NCBI RefSeq assembly: GCF_008831285.2
Contig: NC_045149.1
Coordinates: 11,870,417 to 11,934,416, forward strand
Direction: 5' to 3'
DNA: 64,000 nucleotides
From: Nymphaea colorata
Taxonomy: Eukaryota; Streptophyta; Magnoliopsida; Nymphaeales; Nymphaeaceae
Shown: one piece after another, positions 18,801-33,060 of the stretch
How positions within the stretch are numbered: position 1 is the stretch's first letter
Layout: every line of letters starts with the position of its first letter
Notes under the pieces: generated by a model
Databases searched by the model: none
Told to the model about the DNA's origin: nothing
Seen by the model: only the letters and a program-made list of their open reading frames with translations
Program-made: the position numbers and the translations under genes

Positions 18801-21800
18801 TGAGAGAGGGACCGAGACTACGAGTGTAAACTAATGGAGGATCAAGGAAACGTTCACATGACATAGATTGAGATGGAGGGATCCACTCAAGTGACACTGG
18901 TGGAATAGGAAAAGACACAGGTACAGGCATCTCAGACGGAGAAGAACTTGAAGGAGAAAAATAAGGATGAGACTCAAAGAATGTAACATCCGATAATCTC
19001 TTTCTTGGTCTGGGGATCAATGCATTTATATCCTTTTTGATTGGCAGAGTATCCAATGAATACACATTTGATGGCTTGGGCAGCAAGTTTGTTTTTGTCT
19101 GGGCCTATGATGTATGCAAAACATGTGCATCCAAATACTTTGAGAGGTATATGAAATAATGATCGATCTGGATATAAAAGTTGAATGAGAATATGTTATT
19201 GGATGGCTGACGGGGGTAATCTGTTAATGAGATAGCATGCGGTAAGAATCGCATCACCCCAAAAATAAGCAAACATGTGCAAATGCAACATGAGGGTATG
19301 GGCTACATTTAGGAGTTGTCGATGTTTGCGTTCGGCAACACCATTTTGTTGGGACGTGTGAGGACAAGTATATTGAGGTCGAATTCCATGATTGACATAA
19401 AATTGAAGTAGCACAGGATTTGAACTCAAGAGCATTATCAGTGCGAATATTTTTGACAATGAAACCAAACTGAGCTTTTATTTCTTTGACAAATTTTAGA
19501 AGAATACATATGACTTCCGATCTTTCCCGTAACTAGAATACCCAACTGACTCTAGTAAAATCATCAACCAAAAGAAGATAATACCGAAAACGGGAGTGAA
19601 AAGGAACCCGACTAGGACCCCACACATCCACATGAATGAGATCAAATGGACTTTGACTAGATGGACTCTGACTCGAAGGAAAATTGCTTCGTGTATGTTT
19701 GCCTAACTGGCAAACATCACATAAGAAGGACTCTGACGCAGTAATACCTGAAAACATGCGACGAAGTTTGGGCACTGATGGATGACCCAGTTTGAGATGC
19801 CAGTAGAAAGGAGAAGTCTTTGACGAGAATGATGATGCAGCAACATTTACTGGGACATGCAAGAAATAGAGACCCTCACGTTCATGGCCGCCACCAATTA
19901 CCTTCCCAGTTGGTAAGTCCTGAAAAGAATATGAACCAGGGTAAAAAATGACTCTACACTGTAAGTCAATAGCCAGCTGCTTAACAGATAACAAATTAAC
20001 AGGAAACTGAGGAGCATAGAGCACGTGGGTAATAGTGCCTAAATGTGGGAGATAGATATCACCGTTGCCCAACACAGGAGATAGTTTGCCATCAGTCAGT
20101 CTAACATGCTGTGGTGTAGAGAATCTGACTAAGGATGAAAAAATGTGTGATTGGTTACCGTGTCTGACATGGAACCAACTGTTTCAGTCGATGACTGAAA
20201 CTTCTTCACCCAACGACAAAAGATTGCTGCTACTCCTAAACACAACAGTTTTTCATAAAACTTGCTGTCCACACAACAAAGAAATCAACGACATCAACTG
20301 AAGTATCTTTTACTTACGATTAGTAGCAGTCCACACCTCACAAAGCCTCACTTTACTGATTTCACATTCACGATTTGCAGATATTGCTGCTCACGTCAAA
20401 ACTACATCTTCAAACAACAATGTGACTTCACACACAACAGCAAAAAAGGGCAGATCTGATATATATTGTCACAGATCTGCTGCTACAACAGCAAAAGGAA
20501 TCAGAAAATCAGATCTGTTTAGGGCAGATCTGATGCATGATTTTATAGATTTTCTTCACAGCAGTAGAAAATCAGATCTGATAAGCAGATCTGAGCGACA
20601 TAGATATTCTTCCACGGCAACAGAAACTCAGATCTGATACATCCTGATCAGATCCACAATCTTCTTCCACAACAGCAACTTCATCAACATTTCTCCATGT
20701 CTTCCACGACAACAGCAACACAAGGGTGCTAATCACGTTTCTACATGTTAAACGTGATTAGCCCCTTTTACCAAGCAGATTACTTGCTTTTCTTGAAGTC
20801 AACAGAAAAATATAGGCGTGAACCCTAACTTGGAGGAAGAGGTGAGAGATGAAGGAAGGAAAGTGAAACCCTAGATAGCACAGTCCTAGATCTATGGCTC
20901 TGATACCATGTTGCAGATTGAGAGAGACGAGAGAGATGTCGAGGAAAGGAGGAGAGAGAGAGAGAGAGAGAGAGAGAGCCAAAAGGATTAATTCATTAAC
21001 GTAACCCTAGTCTCTTTTAAAAGAGATTAGGGCTGGCTGTAAACACTTTACAAAAACAGTCCAACTGTAAGAATCTTCACAAAGTACTTGTCTCTCCGTA
21101 TGCAAAACAGATATGTTGAGAAGAGAGGATGAAAGAAGACGATGGAGGAAAGGGAGCAGCCGGCTTAGCTTAGCCCTGCGTTCCTTAATCTTTTAATAAA
21201 AGAATAACCCTAATAGGGTACAACAGATTTGTACATAAAAAGATAAAAAATTACAAGAGAGCCACCGCCTAGTAACTTTAGGCGTGTGGATATAAGGAGA
21301 ATGGATCGGGTCTGAACAGACCCGATCCCCATACGCTAACAGCTCCCCTCAAGTTGTGCATGAGATTTGATCATGCACAACTTGTTCTTCAAATCCCAAA
21401 AATGCTGCCCTGTGAGACCTTTGGTAAAAAGATCAGCTATCTGTTCATTGGTAGATATATAAGTAGGCAAGATCTCGGCTTCTTCAACCTTCTGTCGAAT
21501 GAAATGTTGATCAATCTCTATATGTTTGGTGCGATTATGCAAAATGGGATTGAAAGCAATTTTTATCGCACTTTGATTGTCACATAGTAATGATGACCGA
21601 ACAATAGGAAGATTGAGCTCTCCAAGTAAATGACGTAACCATGACGCTTCAGCCGTCCCTGCAGCCATTGCTCTATATTCTGCCTCAGTGCTAGATCGTG
21701 CAACAGCATGCTGCTTCTTACTGCTCCAACAAATGAGATTAGAATCAAGAAAGAGACAGAAACCTGAAACTGATCGTCGGTCATCGGGATCGCCTGCCCA

Positions 21801-24800
21801 GTCGGCATCAGTATATGTATATATGCTATGTCCAAGAGAAACATTGGAACATTTGGTGTAGACTAGTCCATCTCCAAGAGTAGCTTTGAGATACCGTAGG
21901 ATCCGCTTAGCAGCATCCATATGTCCTTCAGTGGGTGCATGCATGAACTGAGAAATCTGATTTACAGCATATACTATGTCTGGGCGAGTAAAGGTAAGGT
22001 ATTGTAACATACCAACAATGCTGCGATAGAATGTGGGATTGGAATATGCAGCAGTTCCATCAGATGCAGTCAATTTAGTATTCAGAACACTGGGGGTAGT
22101 GATGGGTTTGCAATTAGTCATACCTGCCCTATCCAAAACATCAAGGGTATACTTGTGCTGTGTAAGAGTCAAACTATCATTTGTCCTGTCAAGTTCGACA
22201 CCCAAAAAATATCGTAATTCTCCCAGATCCTTCATCTTGAACTCTTGCTTCAACATACATTTAACATAAGATATATGTGAAGAAGAATTCCCAGTTATAA
22301 CAATATCATCAACATAGATAAGTAACCAGGTGATAGCTTCTCCAGTGCGATAGATAAACAAAGAGTGATCGAGAGAGCTTCGGAGAAAACCAATTTGTTG
22401 TATGTGATGAGAAAAACGATCAAACCATGACCTAGAAGCTTGCTTCAACCCATATAGAGACTTGTGTAATTTGCAAACCCATTTTTGAGAATCATGAGTA
22501 GTGTAGCCGGGAGGTTGCTCCATGTATACCTCTTCCTTAAGAATTCCATGAAGAAAAGCATTTTTGACATCTAACTGATAGAGAGGCCATCCATACGAGA
22601 CTGCAAGAGAAATAATGACACGGATTGTTCCCATCTTGATGACTGGACTGAATGTTTCATCATAATCTTCCCCATATTGCTGAGTGAAACCGCGTGCCAC
22701 AAGTCGTGCTTTATACCGATCAATGCTACCATCTGGTTTATATTTTAGTTTATAAACCCATTTGGATCCCACAACATTCTTATCAGCTGGACGAGGGACA
22801 ATCTGCCAAGTCTGACATTCATGCAAAGCTGCCATTTCCTCATTCATAGCTTCAACCCAACATTTTTCCTTACTCGCATTGTGATAAGATGTTGGTTCCA
22901 CCTTTTTGCTGACTTCTGTCATAAACAGCTGAAAATCCAAAGAAAAACTGTTATAGCTCACCCATCTATCAATAGGATGTCGCACGCGTTGTGATTGGCG
23001 TGGAACTGCAGTAGGAACTGATCGCCTAGAATACACCAGGCCTGAGAACCGATTATGCATAGGTGGCTCACTGGGCTGAGAAGATGAAGGCATGCTGTCC
23101 AAGGAAGTAGTGCTGCTCAAGGAACTACTTACAGATGTCTCGGGCTCATTAACAACTTGCTCATTGTGCTCAGTCAACATTGCTGCCCCTTGTCTTAAGA
23201 TTTCAGCATGAAGCCAAGTATCATAAACTTCATTTTTGTCCTTGAGTGTCACAGAAGTAGCCTTGGGATCCTGTAACCTGTTCTCATCAAATACAACATG
23301 CCGTGAAATATGTACACGCCCAGTTTTAGGATTGTAACACCTATAACCCTTGTAATTTTCAGCATACCCTATAAATCTACATAAAACAGCACGATCTTGA
23401 AATTTGTTTCGCAAGGAAACATCAACATGCACATAGCACACACATCCAAAAACACGCAACTCCTCATAACGTGGCTGCTCTTGGTGTAAAAGAAAAAATG
23501 GTGATTTTCCATCAAGCAAAGCCAATGGCAATCGATTTATAACATGTACAGCCGTATGGAAAGCCTCGGTCCACAATGTCATAGGTAAGTCTGTTTCATG
23601 CATCATGCTAAGTGCACTTTCAACAATATGCCTATGTTTCCTTTCAGCAATTCCGTTTTGCTGAGGTGTATGCGGACATGAAATTTGTCTAGTGATCCCA
23701 TTATCTAGTAAGTACTCAGTAAATTCATTAGAAATAAATTCACCACCACCATCACATTGAAAATGCACAATATTACTGGAATATTTATTTTGAACTAAGG
23801 CATGAAATTGAGTGAATAGGCGAAAAACTTCTGATTTGTGTTTCATGAAATGGATCCAAGTATATCGGGAATATGAGTCAACAAAAATGACATAGTATCT
23901 ACTCCCAGAAGAAGAAGGAACTGGAGCAGGCCCCCAAACATCAGAATATATGGTGTCAAAAACCTTTGGAGCTCTTTTATTTATTAATTGAAAAGGAAGG
24001 GCATGGCTCTTACAGATATGACAACTCGAGCACATGCTGGACTCACTGACAGAACTCAGACTAGACTTATCTAAGAGCCCGTCTGCAACAAGACTTCGAA
24101 CAAAAGATTGACTACAATGAGCTAACCGACCATGCCAAATGGATGGTTTATTATACTCTGTGACATTGACTTCACTATGACTCGGAAAACATGAATCGGA
24201 AGGGTGAGATTTTGACATCTGTGGAGCTCCTTCAAGGACATACATATCTCCTTTGCGAGTGCCCTCAGCGAATGTCTTCTTGGTTCGAGCATCCTTGACA
24301 TAAACAGAAGAGGGTGTGAATTCAACAGAGGATTGAGTATCATCAATAAGCTTGGACACTGAAATAATATTTTTCTTGACACTTGGAACAACAAGAACAT
24401 TCTTTAATGGAATCGAAGAAGAGCCCATAGAAATTTGTACATTTCCAATGTGTGATATTGTGTGATGGGAACCATCTCCCGTGACAACTGAGCCTTTATC
24501 TAAATAAGGGAGAGCACTAGAGAGATTACCTGCATCACCAGTAACATGGGCTGCTGCTCCAGAGTCCACATACCATTCTCCTCGCTCGTTTTGTTTCAAA
24601 TGAAGCTTAGACAGGGCTGTCATGAGGAGTTGTTGTACGTCTGCTGAAACATTAGATCCAGATGATGATGAAGCTGACCCTGCTGCTGCCTTGTTCTCAC
24701 GTCTAATCTGATTATTTTTGTTCTGCGGGTTGTGCCAACATTCTGACTTTACATGCCCCCTCTTGTTGCAATAGAAACAAGTCGGAACCCTTCTAGATGT

Positions 24801-27800
24801 GGCAGATGTAGTATTCATGCCCTGTGGTGTTGGGAGAATCCCTCTTCCCATTCCTGCCTGAGGAATCCAAGTACGAGTGCGATTCCCTTGCAATGCATGT
24901 GTCCCTGTGATCAGTACATTGTGACTTGTTAGAATATATTGTATTGGGAACCGGGTCCATATATGGACCCGGCCCTATGGGGCACGGATACCGAGGCGGA
25001 CTCGGTACCCTAGGCGGCACTCTTTCTCTCCCTCCTATATATTCTTCACTTACATGTAATTGTTGAGTTAAGTGAATATTATTTTCTCTCTCCTAGGGTT
25101 GCGGTTTGCCCCTAGGTCAGAGCTTCCCCGTGGTTTTTCACCTCTTTCTGAGGTTTTCCACGTATATTGTGTGTTCTTTCTCTGCTCTCTCCTTGTGGTT
25201 CGTGTTTCTACATGGTATCAGAGCCACCGCGTGTGAGATCGTTGGTGTGCAAGTAGTGTTTTTTCCACCGTTCACGTGCCGCCTCCGTTGCCGTTTCCAG
25301 CACCGCCGCCGACACTGTTCCCAGCGCCGCTGTTGTTGCTGTTTGCCGTCTGACGCCGTCCAGGAACGCCGCCGCCGTCCATCGTTCCCAGCGCCGCCGT
25401 CGTTTTTCCGCCGACCAGGAACGCCGCCGCCGTGGTTCCCTGCGCTGCCCTGCCTGGCCGCCGTCGCTGCTCCCAGCACCGCCGTCGCCTGGGTTATCGT
25501 TGCTGTTCCCAGTGCTGCCCTGCCGCCGTCGCCTGGGTTAGCTGCGCCGCCGCCGGGTGTCTTGTTTCCGCCGCCGTGGGTTGTGCCCTCTCTACCGCCG
25601 GTTGTGACCTTTGGGGATTGCGATGGCTGATGCAGCGATGCCCAAGCTTGATGATGCCCTCGACACGGGCAGCAATACCAAGGGTGAGAACTTGCCTGTT
25701 CATGTCACCTCCATTCGGCTGAATAAGGATAACTATCTCTCGTGGTCTGCTGCCCTAGAAATCGGAATTACTAGTCGTGGTCGCCTGCACTATATCACTG
25801 GGGAGAAGCCTGCACCTTCTAAAACTGATTCGCAATGGCCGACCTGGGCGTTGGAGGATAGTCAGGTAAAAGTATGGATTATTAGTTCGGTTTCCGCAGA
25901 TATTCAGCCTTTGATCTTGCGTAAATCGACGGCGTATGATATGTGGACTGTTCTTGCCCGTATGTATGGTCGTAAGAAGCGTGTTTTACGTGCCTATCAA
26001 ATCAAACGTAGCATATATGCTCTTAAACAGGGAGATTTATCTGTTGCCTCCTTCTATGCCGCCCTGAAGACCAAATGGGAGGAACTTGACTATCATGTGA
26101 ATGATGACTGGAAATGTGGTGTAGATCATGCCCTGTATTGGGAAAAGGAATGGATGGACCGCACCTTTATCTTCCTTGGAGGCCTGCGTGATGAGTTTGA
26201 AACCATTCGAAGCCAGATTCTTAACTGTGATGAGATTCCTGGAATCGAAGAGGTGTATGCCCGTATTGAGTCTGAGGAGCAACGGCGCCAGATTATGCAT
26301 ATTGACTCCCATCAGGGGAGTTCTCCAGCAGCCTTTGTGAGCCATACTTCTGGGACGGGGCAGCGTCCTACTCGACGATGCAGCCATTGCAACAAAGTGG
26401 GTCATTCTGTTGATTTTTGTTGGGATCTTCATCCTGAGAAGCGTCTCGTCCGCGGTCGTCCTCCTCCTCATCGCCGAGCCTCTTCTGTGCCAGAGCCTAG
26501 CCCGGGGTCGTCCAATGTTGCCAAATCCAAGCTCTCCTCAGATCAACTCAGAGAGTTGCAAGCCTACATTAGTCGGTTGTCTACCCAGGATGATGCTTCT
26601 ACTTCTGAGGGTGCTAAGTTAGCCCAGGCTCTGGTTGCTACTAGTGATCAAGGTAATTCTTCTCTCGGTGATTGGATTGTTGACAGTGGGGCTACTCATC
26701 ATATGACAGGGGACCCTACGATGTTTCAAGAGTACAAGTTGACCTCTGGGCAGCAGCGTGTGTCTATGGCTGATGGTTCTTCTATCTCTGTGGCTGGAAA
26801 AGGGAGTTTATCACTACTGAACAAATATTGTCTTCATAATGCCCTGCATGTTCCCAATATTCCCGTAAATTTGTTATCTGTCAGCAGTATTACCAAAGAG
26901 CTAAACTGTAATCTAATTTTCTCTGCTGATTGTTGTTTCCTGCAGGACTTGGGGACGGGGCAGAAGATTGGGATTGGTTCGGCTATTGATGGGCTCTACA
27001 GACTGCCCGTTCGAGTTGCTTCTGCTTTGATTTCAGCCACCAGTGGTCAGTTGCCTGGCGTGGAGGCCAGATCCGTCATTATGCGTTGGCACGAGAGACT
27101 TGGTCATCTTCCCTTCCAGTTGCTTAGAAAGTTGTTTCCTAGGATGTTTCATTCTGTTTCTTTGGACACCTTCGCCTGTGAAGTGTGTCAGTTGTCTAAG
27201 CATGTTAGGGCCTCGTACCCTATTTCGTTCAATAAAGCCAACCGTCCTTTTGCTTTGGTTCACTCTGATGTTTGGGGTCCTTCGGGAGTACCCACTTGTC
27301 GTGGCTTTCACTATTTTATGACTCTTATTGATGACTACTCCCGGTGTACGTTCGTGTATCTGTTGAAAGAACGTAGTGAAGTTCCCAACATTGTCAAAAA
27401 CTTTGTGGCATTTGTCGAAACTCAATTCCAGACCACTGTTCAAGCCTTCCGCACTGACAATGCCCGAGAATATGTCTCCCAATCCCTTGATGACTTCTTG
27501 CGAAGCAAGGGTATTATTCATGAAACATCCTGTAGCTACACCCCTCCTCAGAATGGCGTGGCTGAAAGAAAAAACCGTCATTTGTTGAATGTTACCCGGA
27601 CAATTATGTTTCAACGTCATGTCCCTAAGAGGTACTGGGGGACGCCCTTCTCACGAGTGCCCACCTTATCAACCGTATGCCTACTCGTGTGTTGGATGGT
27701 CATTCCCCTTATTCTGTGTTGTGGCCCACTCAGAATCCCTGGCCTCTCACCCCTCGCGTGTTTGGGTGTGTTTGTTTTGTCCATGATCATAGTCCCACTC

Positions 27801-30800
27801 TCAAGAAACTTGATCCTCGGTCCATCAAAGCAGTCTTCTTGGGATATTCCTCCACCCAGAAGGGATACAGGTGTGTTGACCCTAGCACTTCCAGAGTATA
27901 TGTCTCCAGGGATATGACCTTTCATGAACATGAGGCATACTTTCCTGCGAATCATCTTCAGGGGGAGTGTTTAGGTGACAGAAGGGAAGAGTATTCTTCG
28001 CATCAGTTGATTCAGTTCATGGATTTCTTGGATTATACGGTGAGTTCTCCAAGTGTGGAAAACGTTGTCAGTGAGGACAGAGACAGTCAGATGGAGGGGG
28101 GCCCTGTGGAAGAACAGTCTCGAGATCACCTATTTGGTCAGGTTTACAGCAGGAAGAAGAAGGATGTGATGGAAGATGTTGATGTTACCAATCCCAATCT
28201 TCCCAATCTTGTGACCTCCCCGGATGATCCAAGTCCAATGAATGAAGAACTTCCCATAGCTCTGCGCAAGGGCACCAGGTCATGTACTTCTCATCCTATT
28301 CAGAGATTTGTTTCATATGCAAAACTCAGTAAAGACTACAAGTGCTTTGTTACCTCTTTATCTATGGCTGTTATTCCCAGGTCAGTGGAAGATGCAAGGA
28401 AGGATCGTAAATGGCTACAGGCCATGACAGAAGAGATGGACGCCCTGGAAAAGAACAATACGTGGGAGGTTGTTGATATCCCCAAGGGAACTCACTTAGT
28501 TGGCTCCAAGTGGGTGTTTAATGTGAAGTACAAACCTGATGGCACTGTAGAACGCTATAAAGCTCGTCTTGTTGCTAAAGGGTTTAGCCAGAAATATGGG
28601 ATTGACTATCTTGAGACGTTTGCTCCCGTGGCGAAACTGAAGACCGTAAGGGTCATCTTAGCTCTTGCAGTGCAAAAGAAGTGGAGAATGGACCAACTTG
28701 ATGTAAAGAACGCCTTCTTGAATGGTCACCTTGAGGAAGAAGTCTATATGAGCATGCCGCCTGGGTATGCTCGGAACGGGAAGTGTTGCTATCTCAAGAA
28801 AGCTTTGTATGGTCTCAAGCAATCCCCTAGAGCTTGGTTTGAAAGACTAAGGGTTGTAATGAAGACTAATGGGTATAAACAGGGAAATGGTGATCACACC
28901 CTCTTCATCAAGCAGAGAAATGGTCTGGTGAGCCTTTTACTTGTATATGTTGATGATATGATTGTCACAGGCGACGACGAGGGGGAGAAAAGGAAGATGA
29001 AAGAAACGTTAGCTGCAGAATTCGATCTCAAAGATCTGGGTAAACTAAGGTATTTCTTGGGGATTGAGATCGCGCGATCTGAGACTGGGCTTGTTATGAG
29101 CCAAAGAAAATACACGTTGGATCTTCTAAAAGAGACAGGTAAACTGGGATGCAGGCCCTTTCTTACCCCAATGGAGTCTGGCACAAGGATAAGTATCAAA
29201 ACTGGGACTATCTTGGATGAGGAAGGAAAAGGGAGGTATCAGCGTCTGGTTGGTAAACTTATTTATCTCACTCTTACTCGCCCAGATATTACGTATGCTG
29301 TGGGTGTGTTAAGTCAGTTTATGCATGCTCCTACTGATTGTCATTGGAAAAGTGCTGAAAGAGTATTGGGATACTTAAAGAATGACCCAGGGAAAGGACT
29401 ACTCTACACTCGGCAAGATCAACTAAGCATTGAAGGATACTCTGACGCCGACTGGGCAGGATGCACAGATACTAGGAGGTCTACCACAGGATACTGCATA
29501 TTTCTTGGAGGTAACCTTGTGGTATGGAGAAGTAAACGTCAAGAAGTTTGTTCCAGGTCCAGTGCTGAGGCTGAATACAGGGCGGTTGCTATGGGGGTTA
29601 CAGAGATGTTATGGCTCAAAATTCTTTTAGCAGATATTGGGGTTAAAATGGAAGAGAAGATGAGGATGTATTGTGACAACAAGTCTGCGATTAACTTGGC
29701 AAACAATCCGGTCATGCACGACAGGACCAAACATGTGGAGATCGATCGTCACTTCATACGGGAACGCATAGATTCAAAGGAGTTGATTCTGCCCTATATG
29801 AAGTCTGAAGATCAAGTTGCAGATGTCTTAACTAAGTCTTTATGTACATCTCAATTTGAGAAAAATGTTAGCAAGCTTGGCATGTTTGACATGTATGCCA
29901 AGCTTGAGGGGGAGTGTTAGAATATATTGTATTGGGAACCGGGTCCATATATGGACCCGGCCCTATGGGGCACGGATACCGAGGCGGACTCGGTACCCTA
30001 GGCGGCACTCTTTCTCTCCCTCCTATATATTCTTCACTTACATGTAATTGTTGAGTTAAGTGAATATTATTTTCTCTCTCCTAGGGTTGCGGTTTGCCCC
30101 TAGGTCAGAGCTTCCCCGTGGTTTTTCACCTCTTTCTGAGGTTTTCCACGTATATTGTGTGTTCTTTCTCTGCTCTCTCCTTGTGGTTCGTGTTTCTACA
30201 TGACTGTTGGAAGGAATCAAATTCTGTCGCTGAACACGACTAGCTTCGTGTTGAAATAACTTAGCCTTGAGATCTTCGAAAGATGGAAGAATAGGTAGGA
30301 CTTCCAAGGCTGTGCAAAAAATATCAAAATCTGTTCCCAATCCACTCAAGGCTTGTTGCACTTTGTCCTTGTCGCTGACGGGATGTCCAATGGCAGCAAG
30401 TTGATCACTTACACTTTTAATTTCATTCAAATATTCCAAAACAGTACGCGTCCCACGCTTGATGTCCTGAAATTGCCTTCTTAACTGCAGAAAACGTGCT
30501 TGGGATACTTGAGAATACGTGGTGGCAAGGGTAGACCACAACTCTAGGGCTGTTAAATCATCATCAATACCTCCTAATACTTCCTCTGACAAAGTAGAAG
30601 TAATATAGGCAACAAGAGACTGGTCGTGAGCCAGCCAAGCTTCATACTCAGGATTATTTTCAGTAATGGTTTCATATTCAAATCTGATTTCACTCATAGC
30701 CGCAGCCCCAGCAGCTTGATCTCCCACTACGGTTTTCTTCACTTCACGGTCAATATACATAGGAGGTGCTGGAGTGGTCCCATCGATATGCCCGTAGAGT

Positions 30801-33060
30801 CTATGACTTTTGATAAAAGGGACTATTTGACGTTTCCAAGTCAAATAGTTACTATGATTCAGCTTTTGTGAAATAAGTTGGGAGAGAAAGCTGGAAGATA
30901 GAAGAGAGGGGGTCGGCTGATCCATAATTGATTTAGGGCAACGACAAAAATTAGGGCAAAACGATGAGAAGATTAGGGCACAACGATTAGGGCAAATCAA
31001 TTAGGGCAAATCACGCAAGATTTAGGGCAGAAACTGAAAAAAGGGATGATCACGCCAGAAAAGAAAGAATTTAGGGCAGATTAGGGCTAATCACATCAAA
31101 CTGAAATCACTCACCGGAGGACGATGCAACCTGGCTCTGATACCATGTAAGAATCTTCACAAAGTACTTGTCTCTCCGTATGCAAAACAGATATGTTGAG
31201 AAGAGAGGATGAAAGAAGACGATGGAGGAAAGGGAGCAGCCGGCTTAGCTTAGCCCTGCGTTCCTTAATCTTTTAATAAAAGAATAACCCTAATAGGGTA
31301 CAACAGATTTGTACATAAAAAGATAAAAAATTACAAGAGAGCCACCGCCTAGTAACTTTAGGCGTGTGGATATAAGGAGAATGGATCGGGTCTGAACAGA
31401 CCCGATCCCCATACGCTAACACCAACCACTATAAGAAAATGTTTAAAGACATCCTCTCTAACTTTCTAATATTTCAGAAATACTCTTTAACAGTGCATAC
31501 AGCAGGTATAACATCTTCCAAACTCAATTATTGCCCCTGATTATCATACAGGATCACATCATTTGATTCCAGTGGAATGAAAATCTGTAAAAAACACAAC
31601 TTATGTTATGTGGATGGTAAATTTGCAGTTGCAACTGGAAGGGATACACATGTGCATGTTCACATCTTATTACATATGGTTACAGCAGTTGTAGATATGT
31701 GTAACCGCAAAAGAATCTCCTTGTACCTTGAGTCCTCAAGTGCATACTCTCCGCTGCAAACAGTGCCAAGCACTGAGTTAAAGGATATACTGTAGGTCCA
31801 TTCTTGTTTGTTGTTTGCTTTTTTTTACCACTTTTGTTCATGGTATTTAATATTTATTAAGCCTCTAGCTCTTTGCATAAAGGGGCTTGACACAAGGACT
31901 TTTGTGGTCCTCAAATTGTGGTAAATCGATTGACACCGGTCAAGACCTTGGATAATTTCCCATTGGAGGAATTCACTCTAGGCCCTTGTCCATCAGTAAA
32001 TTTCCCATTGGAGAAAATTTTGTAACAAATTTGAAGATCGGTAAAGGACAAAATCAGCCAGGGTCCTCTGTCCATCATGTCTACTCTCAAGCCATGCAAA
32101 TTTAGAGAACATGATTTATATCTTCAAGCCTGAAGGAGGGCCATTTTCAGCTTTGGGCAATGTCTCAGCCAAGTCGCTCTACCGTGGTGCTCCTTGTTGG
32201 TTATCATTTCTCCTAATGTGCATATATCATTCTTCAGAAAAATGTGGCTAATTTCCCAACTTCAGCAACATTTGAGCAACTTTGCTTCAAGTTTTAAACT
32301 TAGGCTAGCAATGCAATAAACAACTTACCTGATTCAAGGTTTGGATTTAATTTTTTGTTTCCTTTTCCCAAGTCAAAATTTCTCATATAAAGTTGTTACT
32401 GATCTTGAGCTTCTAGTATCTGAGAATCAACCTGCCTGTAGAACCGCCATGGCTTTCAGAAGCATCATCTACACTCTTCGGAATAAAAAAGATTTTTTTT
32501 TTTAAATTTGTACAATTTATACTTTCTGAACTTTTTTTGCTGCACAATATAGTCTGAAACTGAAAAGTTGTTCTTTGTCATTCTTTTGCCAGGTGAAAGT
32601 GGGACAAGCTGTATACCTAAAGGGGAGCTTATTCAATCATTCATGCCAGCCAAATGTTCATACTTACTTCCTATCACGTACCCTGTTTGTCCGTGCAACT
32701 GAATATATTCCTGCAGGGTCTCCGCTTGAGATTTCATATGGTCCAGAGGTACTTGAATATATGAAATGACATTTTTGTATTTGAGTTAAATCCAGTGACT
32801 CAGGGCTCGGCTTATCCATTTTTGACTCTTGACTTGGTGGTCAACTCTGTAACTTGTCCCGAGTTTTTTTAACTATTGGTTTTAAAAGAAAAAAAATATA
32901 TAACTGGTCATTTGAATCTAAGTAACCTGAATGCGTGGTGCGATGCGGGTGCGGGTGGGTGTGCATGATGCTATATATATATATATATATATAACCTATG
33001 TCACCGGTGTGGATACGAGTACTGACCATTTTCAGAAAACTTGAGTGCGAGGGTACAGCC

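Larger units (their letters stand above)
24927..30200 (+). mobile_element. Cop6: recent plus-strand copia inside Cop5 gag
   Basis: LTRs of 286 bp (24927-25212, 29915-30200) look identical by eye and begin TGTTAGAATA and end TTTCTACA. The target duplication TGACT (24922-24926 / 30201-30205) is perfect. The primer site TGGTATCAGAGCC starts at 25213, and the purine tract CTTGAGGGGGAG precedes the 3' LTR. The leader is very GC-rich. The gag-pol frame has a single frameshift in the integrase region. Its nearest relative here is the much older Cop2. Confidence 0.95.
21066..31421 (-). mobile_element. Cop5: recent minus-strand copia interrupted by Cop6
   Basis: LTRs of 276 bp (21066-21341 and 31146-31421) look identical by eye and begin TGTAAGAATC and end CGCTAACA. 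The target duplication is CCAAC, inside the 5' LTR of Cop4. The primer-site complement CTCTGATACCA ends at 31145, and a purine tract (complement of GCTCCCCTC) follows 21341. The gag-pol frame is open on both sides of Cop6 and stays in phase across it, so Cop5 was probably intact until Cop6 landed in gag. Confidence 0.94.
17443..31492 (-). mobile_element. Cop4: defective minus-strand copia, its 5' LTR split by Cop5
   Basis: The left LTR is 17443-17660. The right LTR is in two parts, 20909-21065 and 31427-31492, separated by Cop5 and its target duplication CCAAC (21061-21065 / 31422-31426). The element's own duplication is GTGCA (17438-17442 / 31493-31497), perfect. The LTRs differ by about three substitutions plus a GA-run length change. 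The internal part is only about 3.2 kb: gag, the protease catalytic region, the integrase tail and half of RT are deleted, so it cannot encode its own replication. Confidence 0.92.

Noticed and set aside
25138-25703. Long overlapping open frames on both strands in the Cop6 leader (Arg/Pro/Ala-rich)
   Set aside because: They reflect the GCCGCC-rich composition; none has a known motif and the true gag starts at 25623.
27677-29920. Treating the second Cop6 frame as a separate gene
   Set aside because: It begins inside the integrase and continues the same polyprotein after a one-base shift; it has no start context of its own.
31577-31795. 72-codon frame as a possible extra host exon
   Set aside because: Exons a and b already join in phase and give a continuous SET domain; the frame has no SET-like residues and no good splice borders.
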